64,000 nucleotides of DNA from CAMBRQ01 sp945870325 (GTDB lineage Bacteria; Bacillota; Clostridia; Lachnospirales; Lachnospiraceae): the NCBI RefSeq assembly GCF_050313795.1, contig NZ_JBNPMC010000001.1, positions 62,001 to 126,000 of the forward strand. The letters are read 5' to 3'. The position numbers and the translations under genes are program-made. The notes under the pieces are model-generated. The model saw nothing but the letters and a program-made list of their open reading frames with translations. It was not told where the DNA came from and ran no database searches. Positions 14,821 to 22,698 of this stretch are shown in pieces; position 1 is the first letter of the stretch, and every line of letters starts with the position of its first letter.

Positions 14821-15741
14821 TCACGACACATATATTTTGACGGTTTTCCGAAAATTAACTATCGACAATGGCATAGAAAGAACAGTTACTTTCCCTGGTT
14901 CCTTTTTAATCTCAACAGAATCGGGATTGCCTGTGATTAAAATTACAGGTGTTGTCCTGTCAGCACGCCATGGCTGATTCGGTTGTCTCGTCATATCTTC
15001 GGTAACAATCCAAAGATCCGGCTTATGTTTTCCTAATTTTGTTTTAGCACTTTCCGGTGTGTAAAACAGCATGATCTGCTCTGAAATAAACTGCAATGCT
15101 TCTTTTAATCCTTTTGCATAGCGTTCATTGCCACAGATCAGTGCAATAATAGAAGCATCTTTCTTTTTTTGTGTTACCTGAATAAAATCCAAAACTGGTG
15201 TATTATAGAGACTAAAGTCTTTTTCCAAATTAACTTTATCATAGTAACTCTTTGCCGCTTTGCACATTCTCAGACAAAACTGTTCTATGTCTATACGAAT
15301 ATCGATTCTGTTCTCCTGTATGTTCATACTGTCCAGCTGACAAACTGACATTCCACAGTTTAATCCAAGATGAAAGTGTATATTATTTTCATCATTTAAA
15401 AATCCTTTGTTTTGATGAAGATATTCACACCGAAGCTGCCAACAACGTTCTCCGCAAATATATGGCTTTTCATCGGATTGAGATAGTTTAAAGTGGTCCC
15501 CTGCATATTCATCAAACCAGCGGATATACTGGGTTCCCACATCACGGGTCGGATTTTTTTGTCGATCCAGCATAACCCGGCCATCTCGATAATGTTTAAC
15601 AATTTCCGGGAAAGCAATACCTCCGCAAATATCTGGCAAAGTCAATGCCAATGCCAGTGCAGACTGCCATCGTCTATCTACAATATTCAGTTCTACTTCT
15701 TCAATTCGGTTCAAAAATGTAAAACTGACATCTCCCTGCAT
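14821..15741 (-). CDS. unknown two-domain protein: possible HEPN-like N-domain plus degenerate receiver-like C-domain
   Basis: A 306-residue soluble protein. The N-terminal part carries WQSALALALTLPDICGGI (25-42) and CWQLRCEYLHQ (100-110), the latter containing R-x4-H (R104, H109), the RNase signature of HEPN domains. I know this N-domain as a widespread, unannotated family. From about 205 a receiver-like alternation is seen (ASIIALICGN, PDLWIVTEDM, TPVILITGN), ending in a helix; the acceptor Asp is unclear. The ATG with AGGGAGG was preferred to an ATG 11 codons earlier. It is paired with a coiled-coil membrane protein and transcribed divergently from a CRP/FNR gene with a shared operator. 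Confidence 0.6.
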   Translation of the reverse strand: MQGDVSFTFLNRIEEVELNIVDRRWQSALALALTLPDICGGIAFPEIVKHYRDGRVMLDRQKNPTRDVGTQYIRWFDEYAGDHFKLSQSDEKPYICGERCWQLRCEYLHQNKGFLNDENNIHFHLGLNCGMSVCQLDSMNIQENRIDIRIDIEQFCLRMCKAAKSYYDKVNLEKDFSLYNTPVLDFIQVTQKKKDASIIALICGNERYAKGLKEALQFISEQIMLFYTPESAKTKLGKHKPDLWIVTEDMTRQPNQPWRADRTTPVILITGNPDSVEIKKEPGKVTVLSMPLSIVNFRKTVKIYVS

Positions 15742-15785
15742 TATTTTTCCCTCCCTCATATTTACATCAATCATGTACTATAATC

Positions 15786-15851
15786 AGTATATTTTTATTT
15801 ATGGCATATGTCAATTATAGAATTGACGCATCTTAAAAAAGCAAGTATACT
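15786..15851. promoter_or_regulatory. divergent promoters with shared 12-8-12 operator
   Basis: Half-sites GGCATATGTCAA (15803-15814) and TTGACGCATCTT (15823-15834) are separated by 8 bp. Leftward: TTGACA, 17 bp, TATACT for the HEPN-like gene. Rightward: TTGACG, 17 bp, TATACT for the CRP/FNR gene. Both -35 hexamers lie inside the operator, so one protein could control both directions. Confidence 0.72.
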
Positions 15852-15875
15852 ATGTTCGTAAAGGAGATAACTGTT

Positions 15876-16535
15876 ATGAACTTCGAAAATTATTTTCCAC
15901 TATGGAATGACTTAAACATAGCACAGAAAAAACTAATTTCAGACAATTTAATCACACAGAATGTAAAAAAAGGAACGATCATTCACAATGGAAACCTGGA
16001 CTGTACTGGATTATTACTGGTTAAATCCGGGCAGATTCGAACCTACATACTTTCAAATGAAGGACGAGAAATTACACTTTACCGTCTGTTCGATATGGAT
16101 ATGTGTCTTTTATCTGCCTCATGTATCATGCGATCCATTCAATTTGAAGTAACCATTGAAGCAGAAAAAGATACTGATCTTTGGATCATCCCTGCTGAAA
16201 TCTATAAAGGTATTATGAAGGAATCTGCTCCTGTCGCAAACTATACCAATGAGTTAATGGCTACCCGTTTTTCTGATGTCATGTGGCTGATTGAACAAAT
16301 CATGTGGAAGAGTTTGGATAAACGAGTTGCTTCATTTCTTCTAGAAGAGACCTCTATCGAAGGAACAAACGAGCTGAAAATCACTCATGAGACGATTGCT
16401 AACCATCTTGGTTCCCACAGAGAAGTTATCACTCGAATGCTCCGATACTTTCAAGGCGAGGACCTTGTCAGACTCTCCCGCGGCAAAATCGCAATCCTTG
16501 ATTCGAAAAGACTGGAAACACTACAAAGATCGTAA
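15876..16535 (+). CDS. CRP/FNR-family transcriptional regulator
   Basis: A 219-residue regulator: cyclic-nucleotide-binding-like beta-roll (about 15-125), dimer helix, and a C-terminal winged HTH (about 160-215). The recognition helix reads SHREVITRML, keeping the R-E-x3-R pattern by which CRP contacts TGTGA. No N-terminal FNR cysteine cluster is seen; Cys residues occur at LDCTGLL and MCLLSASC. The ATG with AAAGGAGATAA was chosen. It sits in the middle of a group of redox genes whose promoters carry TGTGA-N5-TCACA boxes, so it is their probable activator. The signal could be redox, nitrosative or a small ligand. Confidence 0.9.
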   Translation: MNFENYFPLWNDLNIAQKKLISDNLITQNVKKGTIIHNGNLDCTGLLLVKSGQIRTYILSNEGREITLYRLFDMDMCLLSASCIMRSIQFEVTIEAEKDTDLWIIPAEIYKGIMKESAPVANYTNELMATRFSDVMWLIEQIMWKSLDKRVASFLLEETSIEGTNELKITHETIANHLGSHREVITRMLRYFQGEDLVRLSRGKIAILDSKRLETLQRS

Positions 16536-16557
16536 AACTGTTTTTCTATAACATTTA

Positions 16558-16612
16558 AAGAATCCTCCATTTATCAGAATTATGAAAGTCATTCTAATAA
16601 AGGGGGATCTTT
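16558..16612 (+). terminator. terminator of the CRP/FNR gene
   Basis: A long imperfect stem (AGAATCCTCCATTTAT with ATAAAGGGGGATCT) is followed by TTTTTATA on the plus strand. Confidence 0.7.
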
Positions 16613-16651
16613 TTATACTACGAGAAAATTATAAAAATATTATGATTATTT

Positions 16652-18343
16652 TTAATAATCCATACCGCATGCATATGCCCTTTCGATCAGCGCACGGTCA
16701 TTAACCACTGCATCATAGAAGCGGAATCCACCGGAAAAGTTATATGTTTCATATCCATTTCCTTCCAGAATACGGCTAGCAATGTAACTGCGCAGACCAC
16801 TTTGGCATATCAGATACACAGGCTTTCCTTTCTCAATTTCGTTAATTCGTTCCCTCAGTTCATCTACAGGAATATTGTTGAATCCATCCATATGACCCCT
16901 GTTAAATTCACCTACAGTTCTCATATCTAGCAACACCACATTTTGATCTTTAGAAATCTTATCCATATCTTCCAAATGCCATTGTTTTAAGGTACCTTTC
17001 GCTATATTGTCTATCATGAATCCAGCCATATTTACAGGATCCTTGGCAGATGAATAAGGCGGTGCATATGCGAGATCTAAATCTTTCAGCTGGGTTGCCT
17101 TCAGCCCTGCATGAATTGCTGTTGCCAGCACATCAATACGTTTATCAACTCCTTCATATCCAATAATCTGAGCACCAAGCAAACGATAGGTTTCTTTTTC
17201 AAAAACCACCTTCATGGTCATCACTTTTCCACCAGGATAGTAACCGGCATGACTCATAGGAGAAAGAATTACTGTATCTACCTCTAATCCTGACTTTTTG
17301 GCATTGGTTTCATTGATACCTGTAGTGGCTGCTGTCATATCAAATACTTTGATAACAGAACTTCCCTGACTGCCCAGGTAACGACTATCACCACCACAAA
17401 TGTTATCCGCGATAATCCTGCCCTGTTTATTAGCAGGTCCCGCTAAAGAGATTAACGCATCATTGCCAGTAACATAATGTTTTACCTGAACTGCATCACC
17501 TACAGCATAAATATCCGGTACAGAGGTTTCCATTCTGTCATTCACTACAATACTTTCTTTGATGCCAAGTTTCAGACCAGCTTCTTTTGCTAATGCTGTG
17601 TCTGGTGTAACTCCGATTGCCAGCACTACCATATCAGCCTGAAGTGATGGATTATCTTTCAATAAGACCTCCACTCCATTGTCTTTTTCTTTAAATCCTT
17701 CTACTGTATAGCCCAATACCAGTTTTATTCCATGCTTTCTCATTTCATTATGGATCATGGATGCCATATCCGGGTCAAATGGATTCATCAGCTGCTTAGG
17801 CCGCTGGACGATTGTAACATCCATGCCAAGCTCCCTCAAATTTTCTGCCAACTCTAAGCCAATAAAACCGCCACCAGCCAACACTACAGATTTTGGATGA
17901 TTCTTATTAATATATTCCTTGATCCGAAAAGTATCTTCTACTGTACGAAGTGTAAAAAGCTTATCAATACCTACTCCAGGAAGTCTCGGCTGTGTTGGCT
18001 TTGCACCTGGAGAAAGGATCAGCTTATCATAGTTTTCTTCAAATATCTCACCATTCTCCAAATTTTTCACTGAAACCGTTTTACGATCCGGATGTATGGA
18101 GATAACTTCATGATGAATTTTCATATTGATATGGAAACGTTTAAAAAAACTCTCTGGTGTCTGTAATGTAAGTTCTTCCGGATCTGTGATCACGTCTCCA
18201 ATATAATATGGAAGTCCACAATTCGCATAGGATATGTATCCGGATCTTTCAAACACAGTAATTTCTGCATGTTCATCCAGTCTTCGTATTCTTGCTGCAG
18301 CTGTAGCTCCTCCAGCTACACCGCCTACAATTATTACCTTCAT
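16652..18343 (-). CDS. CoA-disulfide reductase/NAD(P)H oxidoreductase with C-terminal rhodanese domain
   Basis: A 563-residue flavoprotein. It has an N-terminal FAD site (VIIVGGVAGGATAA), the single active cysteine C42 in SYANCGLPYYIG that marks CoA-disulfide/persulfide reductases, an NAD(P)H site (VVLAGGGFIGLELAENL) near 155, the second FAD motif (VPDIYAVGDAV) near 280 and a rhodanese domain from about 460 with active C513 in LICQSGLRS. This is the CoADR-RHD architecture that reduces CoA or polysulfide persulfides. It follows a one-domain rhodanese gene by one base and a thioredoxin gene, a coherent persulfide-handling operon under the CRP-type box. Confidence 0.93.
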   Translation of the reverse strand: MKVIIVGGVAGGATAAARIRRLDEHAEITVFERSGYISYANCGLPYYIGDVITDPEELTLQTPESFFKRFHINMKIHHEVISIHPDRKTVSVKNLENGEIFEENYDKLILSPGAKPTQPRLPGVGIDKLFTLRTVEDTFRIKEYINKNHPKSVVLAGGGFIGLELAENLRELGMDVTIVQRPKQLMNPFDPDMASMIHNEMRKHGIKLVLGYTVEGFKEKDNGVEVLLKDNPSLQADMVVLAIGVTPDTALAKEAGLKLGIKESIVVNDRMETSVPDIYAVGDAVQVKHYVTGNDALISLAGPANKQGRIIADNICGGDSRYLGSQGSSVIKVFDMTAATTGINETNAKKSGLEVDTVILSPMSHAGYYPGGKVMTMKVVFEKETYRLLGAQIIGYEGVDKRIDVLATAIHAGLKATQLKDLDLAYAPPYSSAKDPVNMAGFMIDNIAKGTLKQWHLEDMDKISKDQNVVLLDMRTVGEFNRGHMDGFNNIPVDELRERINEIEKGKPVYLICQSGLRSYIASRILEGNGYETYNFSGGFRFYDAVVNDRALIERAYACGMDY

Positions 18344-18344
18344 C

Positions 18345-18665
18345 TTATTTTTCCACCTTTCCTGAATAAGCAGCAATGCCACCGATATTATTTACTTTAG
18401 AATATCCCATTCGTTGCAACAACCCTGTTGCTTGACGACTTCGGGCTCCGGAATAACAGTATACAAACAGTGGAATTTCTGTATTTTTCGCTACTGAAAC
18501 AACATTGTTAAGTTGTTGTAACGGTACATTTTTACTTTCTGGTATATGCCCTTCCTGATATTCCTGCGGAGTACGTACATCCAGCAGAACTGCACCAGCA
18601 GTCCTTTTATATTCCTCTATCCCTTGATTAATATTCGCCTGTTTAAGGAAATCAAAAAATCCCAT
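18345..18665 (-). CDS. single-domain rhodanese (sulfurtransferase)
   Basis: A 106-residue rhodanese-like protein with substrate strand AVLLDVRTPQEY (25-36), the H40-I-P entrance motif and the active loop YCYSGARS with C70. The N-terminal helix and lack of signal peptide put it in the cytoplasm. It would carry sulfane sulfur as a persulfide. It lies 12 bp after trxA and one base before the CoADR-rhodanese gene, so persulfide transfer between these partners is likely. Confidence 0.92.
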   Translation of the reverse strand: MGFFDFLKQANINQGIEEYKRTAGAVLLDVRTPQEYQEGHIPESKNVPLQQLNNVVSVAKNTEIPLFVYCYSGARSRQATGLLQRMGYSKVNNIGGIAAYSGKVEK

Positions 18666-18677
18666 TAGCGCACCTCC

Positions 18678-18983
18678 TTAAAGCATTTCTAAAATTGCAT
18701 TCTTAGGTCTCGCACCTGAAACCTGTTGTACAATCTTCCCATTCTTCATAACCACCAAAGTTGGGATACTCATAATACTAAATTCACTTGCCAGTTCAGG
18801 CTGCTCATCCACATTGATTTTACCAACTCTGATATCAGGGCGTTCACCTGCAATCTCCTCTATGATAGGAACCACCATACGACAAGGAGCACACCAAGGC
18901 GCCCAAAAATCCAAAAGGACAGGTTTATCAGAATTCATTACTTCATTCTGGAAATTATTTTTATTGATATTAATTGCAGTCAT
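18678..18983 (-). CDS. trxA: thioredoxin
   Basis: A 101-residue classical thioredoxin with WCAPCRM (C31/C34) after VLLDFWAP and the cis-proline strand SIPTLVVMKNG. The chosen ATG has AGGGAGGATTATAAA; a longer frame reading upstream through the promoter was rejected. It is the first gene of a trxA - rhodanese - CoADR-rhodanese operon. The promoter has a CRP-type box and TATAAT at the same 21-nt spacing as three other genes in this region. Confidence 0.95.
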   Translation of the reverse strand: MTAININKNNFQNEVMNSDKPVLLDFWAPWCAPCRMVVPIIEEIAGERPDIRVGKINVDEQPELASEFSIMSIPTLVVMKNGKIVQQVSGARPKNAILEML

Positions 18984-19044
18984 TTTATAATCCTCCCTAT
19001 CATTTCTTTGTGGCTTTATTATAATCTGAATTTTATTTCTTTTC

Positions 19045-19059
19045 TGTGATGACATCACC
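19045..19059 (-). promoter_or_regulatory. CRP-type box, class II position, trxA operon
   Basis: GGTGATGTCATCACA on the minus strand, then exactly 21 nt, then TATAAT. It lies 62 bp upstream of the trxA start. Confidence 0.75.
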
Positions 19060-19072
19060 ATACCACATTGCC

Positions 19073-19819
19073 TTAACTTCTTGCCATACCATCTACACTT
19101 AGTATAACACCTGTAATATAACTCGCTTCATCTGAAGCAAGAAACACAAATGCATTGGCAATATCTTCTGGCTGTCCAAGACGACGCAATGGAATTCTTT
19201 CAATCATAGGTTCGATAACTTCCTTTGGCACGGCCTTCATCATATCAGTTTCTGTAATCCCAGGTGCAACTGCATTAACACGAATACCTTTAGGTCCTAG
19301 TTCTCTTGCTAATGATACAGTCAATCCGTTTACTGAAAACTTGGATGCAGGATAAGCAAACCCACTTGGCTGTCCAGAAATACTCACCATGGAAGAAGTT
19401 GAGAGAATGACCCCCTTGCCTCTTGCCACCATGCATTCTGCAGCTACACGAGTAGTATTAAATACTCCTTTTACATTTAGATCCATGACTTTATCAAAAG
19501 TCTCCTCTGTATAATCCATAAATGAGGTGTTTTCTGAAATTCCTGCATTATTTACCAGTATATCGACACATCCATATTTTTCAATTGCCTCTTTAAAAGC
19601 CTTTCTGACAGACTCCATGCTTGCAAGATTTGGACTAATTCCAGCAACTATTGCATTGGGATATTTTTCTTTTAATTTATCTACAGCTGCATCTGCCGAT
19701 TCCTGTGAACTTGCCGCCAATACAACTGTAGCGCCTTCCTTCAAGAATTTATCAGCTGTAGCAAATCCTATGCCACGGCTTCCACCCGTAATGATTGCAA
19801 CTTTATCTTTTAATCTCAT
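19073..19819 (-). CDS. short-chain dehydrogenase/reductase (SDR, classical)
   Basis: A 248-residue classical SDR with the cofactor loop TGGSRGIG (12-19), NNAG near 90, catalytic serine in STSSMVS, and YPASK as the YxxxK pair. The C-terminal half (PGITETDMM, IPLRRLGQPEDIANAFVFLASD) resembles FabG and also BaiA-type 3-alpha-hydroxysteroid dehydrogenases of bile-acid-transforming clostridia. Whether the substrate is an acyl-ACP, a sugar or a steroid cannot be told. A CRP-type box controls it with the redox genes, which argues against a housekeeping FabG. It is 13 bp from the redox box of trxA. Confidence 0.88.
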   Translation of the reverse strand: MRLKDKVAIITGGSRGIGFATADKFLKEGATVVLAASSQESADAAVDKLKEKYPNAIVAGISPNLASMESVRKAFKEAIEKYGCVDILVNNAGISENTSFMDYTEETFDKVMDLNVKGVFNTTRVAAECMVARGKGVILSTSSMVSISGQPSGFAYPASKFSVNGLTVSLARELGPKGIRVNAVAPGITETDMMKAVPKEVIEPMIERIPLRRLGQPEDIANAFVFLASDEASYITGVILSVDGMARS

Positions 19820-19878
19820 TTAGACTACCTCCTTACTTAGTTTCTAGCTACATTATAAGCAAAAGGTAGATTATTTTC

Positions 19879-19893
19879 TGTGATATCATCACA
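19879..19893 (-). promoter_or_regulatory. CRP-type box, class II position, SDR promoter
   Basis: TGTGATGATATCACA on the minus strand, a near-perfect CRP dyad, then exactly 21 nt, then TATAAT. The start codon is 59 bp away. Confidence 0.78.
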
Positions 19894-19906
19894 AAATATC
19901 GCAATA

Positions 19907-19936
19907 AAAAACCCTGTTGCTCACGCACCAGGGTTT
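19907..19936 (-). terminator. terminator of rubredoxin gene
   Basis: AAAACCCTG pairs with CAGGGTTTT; on the minus strand it continues in TTTTTTATT. It ends the rubredoxin gene and separates it from the SDR promoter. Confidence 0.75.
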
Positions 19937-19973
19937 TGATTTATCCATCCGTATTTAACACAAGATTAGGTTT

Positions 19974-20132
19974 CTATTCAACTTCTGAAAACTGATCTTT
20001 TCCAACATTACATAATGGACATTCAAAATCTTCCGGAACATCCTCCCACTTTGTTCCTGGTGCAATACCACCTTCAGGATAACCTTCCTCTTCATCATAT
20101 TCCCATCCGCAAACGTCACATACATATTTCAT
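19974..20132 (-). CDS. rubredoxin
   Basis: A 52-residue rubredoxin with both iron-binding knuckles, CDVCGWEY and CPLCNVGK. It would pass single electrons to rubrerythrin, peroxide or superoxide reductases in the cytoplasm. The ATG with AAGGAGGAACAAACT was chosen. Upstream DNA belongs to a divergent truncated MATE gene, so the original promoter may have been rearranged. A second rubredoxin is at 41904-42065. Confidence 0.93.
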   Translation of the reverse strand: MKYVCDVCGWEYDEEEGYPEGGIAPGTKWEDVPEDFECPLCNVGKDQFSEVE

Positions 20133-20150
20133 TAGTTTGTTCCTCCTTGA

Positions 20151-20755
20151 TTGCACAACTTTCATCAGGTATTGTCATGATTACCTTTAATGCCATCATA
20201 CTGAGTCTAGAAGGCAATACGGGCGTCGCCGCTTACGGTGTAATTGCCAATATCTCCCTTGTAATTGTTGCGGTCTATACAGGAATCGCACAGGGAGTCC
20301 AGCCGCTTATAAGTAGTTTTTATGGAAAAGGTGACAGACAGCAGGTACGAACACTGCTTAAATATTCTACGATAACCATGCTCACCGTATCCTGTGCTGC
20401 GTATCTGCTGATATTTATTTTTGCACAGCCAATCACTTCCATCTTTAATAGCGAAAAAAATATGGATTTACAGCGGATTGCAGTCATTGGTCTCAAACTG
20501 TACTTTATATCAACTGCATTCGTTGGGTATAATATCATTCTGGCAACATTATTTACTTCTATAGAGAATGCACTGCCAGCCCATATTCTCTCTATTTTAA
20601 GAGGGCTGATACTGATTATTCCAATGGCCTTTCTCTTATCAGCCATATGGGGAATGACAGGAGTATGGCTTGCCTATCCGATTACGGAGTTTATCGTTGC
20701 CCTTCTCGGATTTATAGTAGATAAAAAACAGACAGAAAAGATAAATGAAACATGA
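20151..20755 (+). pseudogene. C-terminal fragment of a MATE-family efflux pump
   Basis: From about LSSGIVMITFN onward the frame matches the second half of a MATE transporter: EGNTGVAAYGVIANISL, TGIAQGVQPLISSFYG, then four more TM helices and a basic C-terminus ending before TGA. About 230 N-terminal residues are missing. The open frame extends upstream only as antisense of the rubredoxin gene. The break is right at the rubredoxin ribosome site, so a deletion or insertion joined the two. Confidence 0.85.
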
Positions 20756-20766
20756 GAATTGCAGAA

Positions 20767-20792
20767 AAAAGCACCTGGTTACCGGTGCTTTT
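20767..20792. terminator. bidirectional terminator
   Basis: AAAAGCACC and GGTGCTTTT form a 9-bp stem with inner TGG/ACC-type pairing, lying between the MATE fragment and the end of the 11-gene minus-strand operon. Confidence 0.75.
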
Positions 20793-20810
20793 CCAATACT
20801 TTCATATAAA

Positions 20811-21515
20811 TTATCTACCTTTCTGCCTTTCCATATATATCTGCCGAAGAAGTACAATCAATGCCGACAGTCCAAATAAAACAAATAACCCTGTTACAAA
20901 TAATTTTGCTCCTCCAGTCAACATTCCACCTACGTAAGAATATACAATGGTTGCCGGAAATTGCCCAATCCCTGTTGCCACAAAGAAACTCCAAAAAGAC
21001 ATTGATGTAAGCCCAGCCGCATAACTAACAATATCGAATGATATAAATGGCAGCAATCTTGCAATTAGGATACTCATCTTCCCGTGTTTTTCGAAGAAAT
21101 CATCTATCTGCCTCAAACCACTCTTACTGGTCAGCCTTTCAACCACATCACGTCCCAAAATCCTTGCAATCCAAAAACATAAAGCCGCACCAGCCATAGC
21201 ACTTGACCATGATAGAATTGCTCCTTGCCACCATCCAAAAAGATTCGCATTAGCAAACGTGATCAAAAAAGCTGGCAAGGGAGCGGCAACAGACTGCAAA
21301 ATCATCAAAAGAAATGATACTGCTGCTGCATACACACCATAGGATTCCACAAATTCACCTACAACTGTAAAATCCCCGGACGCAAACATCTGGAAAATTT
21401 CATCCAATGTACTTTTTACAGAAGGAATGCAAAAATAACTTCCTACAGCAGCCACAATACATGCCACAACTACGATTTTTTTCGTCCACACATTTTTCTT
21501 TTCTTGCCCTTTCAT
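20811..21515 (-). CDS. TVP38/TMEM64 (DedA-related) membrane protein
   Basis: A 234-residue protein with about six hydrophobic helices and the SNARE-associated/VTT domain signature: LPAFLITFANANLFGWWQGAILSW near 75-98 (with the AxLFGxxxGxxxS pattern) and RLLPFISFDIVSYAAGLTSMSFWSF near 150-175. Such proteins are proposed lipid scramblases or transporters. It is the last gene of the operon that runs from 30041. Proteins of this family recur in arsenosugar-type gene clusters, which supports a link with the ArsS-like enzyme. The substrate is unknown. Confidence 0.88.
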   Translation of the reverse strand: MKGQEKKNVWTKKIVVVACIVAAVGSYFCIPSVKSTLDEIFQMFASGDFTVVGEFVESYGVYAAAVSFLLMILQSVAAPLPAFLITFANANLFGWWQGAILSWSSAMAGAALCFWIARILGRDVVERLTSKSGLRQIDDFFEKHGKMSILIARLLPFISFDIVSYAAGLTSMSFWSFFVATGIGQFPATIVYSYVGGMLTGGAKLFVTGLFVLFGLSALIVLLRQIYMERQKGR

Positions 21516-21532
21516 CTTGATACCCTCACTGC

Positions 21533-22681
21533 CTAATTCTTTCGCTTTATTCTATCCAACACCACTCTCAGCGGCTTTGTTGCTCTCCAGATATTCGACT
21601 GTACAACTGAAGCATACTCTCTTTGATAACTTTCAAGTTCCTTACGAATCCTCACATTTTCTTCTTCCAGGGACTCCAGCCGCTTCGTCATTGCTTCGTC
21701 TATGTAATGCTTTTTTCCATTTTTATAGTACAAATCCTGTAAACGAATATGAAAATGACTCTTTAACACCTCTGCTGCTCCAGGGATTCTCAGCACTTCT
21801 TCCATCTTCTGAAGTCCGAAGATATCATACCTGCTATATTCAGCACCTTTTTCCATCAATAAAAATGCTCTTTCGAACTCCAATTCAATCGGAGTGGACG
21901 ATTCTGGGTTGCGGAACTGACTTCCTAATACTTCTATCAACTGTTCATCACTCATCAATTCCAAAAGTCTTTTCTTAATAGAAAAAAACTCATTCATAGA
22001 CCGAAGCATCTTCTCTTCTGTCGGAGCACTTATCTGCTTCTTAGAACTGTACCAACGGTATCCTACTAATTTCTCCTGCAACACATGGATATCACATTTT
22101 AATACTATCCGAATCCATAATTCAAAATCTGCCAATTGAGCATAAAATAAATCATACCCACCAATTTCATCTAAGACGCTTTTTCTTACAACAGAAGACG
22201 GGTGCGACAAACAATTTCCTATATTCCAAAAGCGCCGGAGCCATTCTGTACGGCTCCGATTCTTTTGATCAAAAAGTTGAACCATATCCGGATGCTTATC
22301 TTCTACGCTTTCACCATTCTCTCCTATAAGAGCAACTTTTGAAAATACAGCTCCACATTCCGGATGTTCCGTCAGATATGCAATCTGTTTTTCCAATTTG
22401 TGGGTTTCCCAGATATCATCGCTTGTGGCAAATGCTACATATTCACCCGCTACTTCGCCTATTCCTACATTAGCTGCGTAGCAATAGTAAGAATTCTCCG
22501 GCAGAAATATGCACTTAATCCGTTTATCCTGATATTCCTCAAGTTTTTTACGAGTTCCATCTGTCGATCCATCGTCTACAATAATTAATTCCCATTCCTT
22601 ATAAGTCTGATTCAAAATACTGTCTATAGATGCACCGATACTTTTTTCTCTATTATACGTACATAATACAATACTTACCAT
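21533..22681 (-). CDS. family 2 glycosyltransferase
   Basis: A 382-residue inverting glycosyltransferase of GT-A fold: VSIVLCTYNREKSIGASIDS at the N-terminus, nucleotide-binding VDDGSTDGT near 37-45, and an acceptor-side ATSDDIWE near 85 in place of a strict DxD. The last 60 residues form a coiled coil and basic tail (ESLEEENVRIRKELES), as in cell-surface glycan enzymes. It sits 17 bp after the rhodanese lipoprotein gene and 17 bp before the TVP38 gene. A glycosyltransferase is also a regular member of ArsS clusters, though this one is not clearly of those subfamilies. Confidence 0.85.
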   Translation of the reverse strand: MVSIVLCTYNREKSIGASIDSILNQTYKEWELIIVDDGSTDGTRKKLEEYQDKRIKCIFLPENSYYCYAANVGIGEVAGEYVAFATSDDIWETHKLEKQIAYLTEHPECGAVFSKVALIGENGESVEDKHPDMVQLFDQKNRSRTEWLRRFWNIGNCLSHPSSVVRKSVLDEIGGYDLFYAQLADFELWIRIVLKCDIHVLQEKLVGYRWYSSKKQISAPTEEKMLRSMNEFFSIKKRLLELMSDEQLIEVLGSQFRNPESSTPIELEFERAFLLMEKGAEYSRYDIFGLQKMEEVLRIPGAAEVLKSHFHIRLQDLYYKNGKKHYIDEAMTKRLESLEEENVRIRKELESYQREYASVVQSNIWRATKPLRVVLDRIKRKN

Positions 22682-22698
22682 CTTTATCCCAACACATT

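Noticed and set aside
20015..20150. N-terminal extension of the MATE fragment
   Set aside because: This stretch is antisense to rubredoxin and does not resemble a MATE N-terminus.
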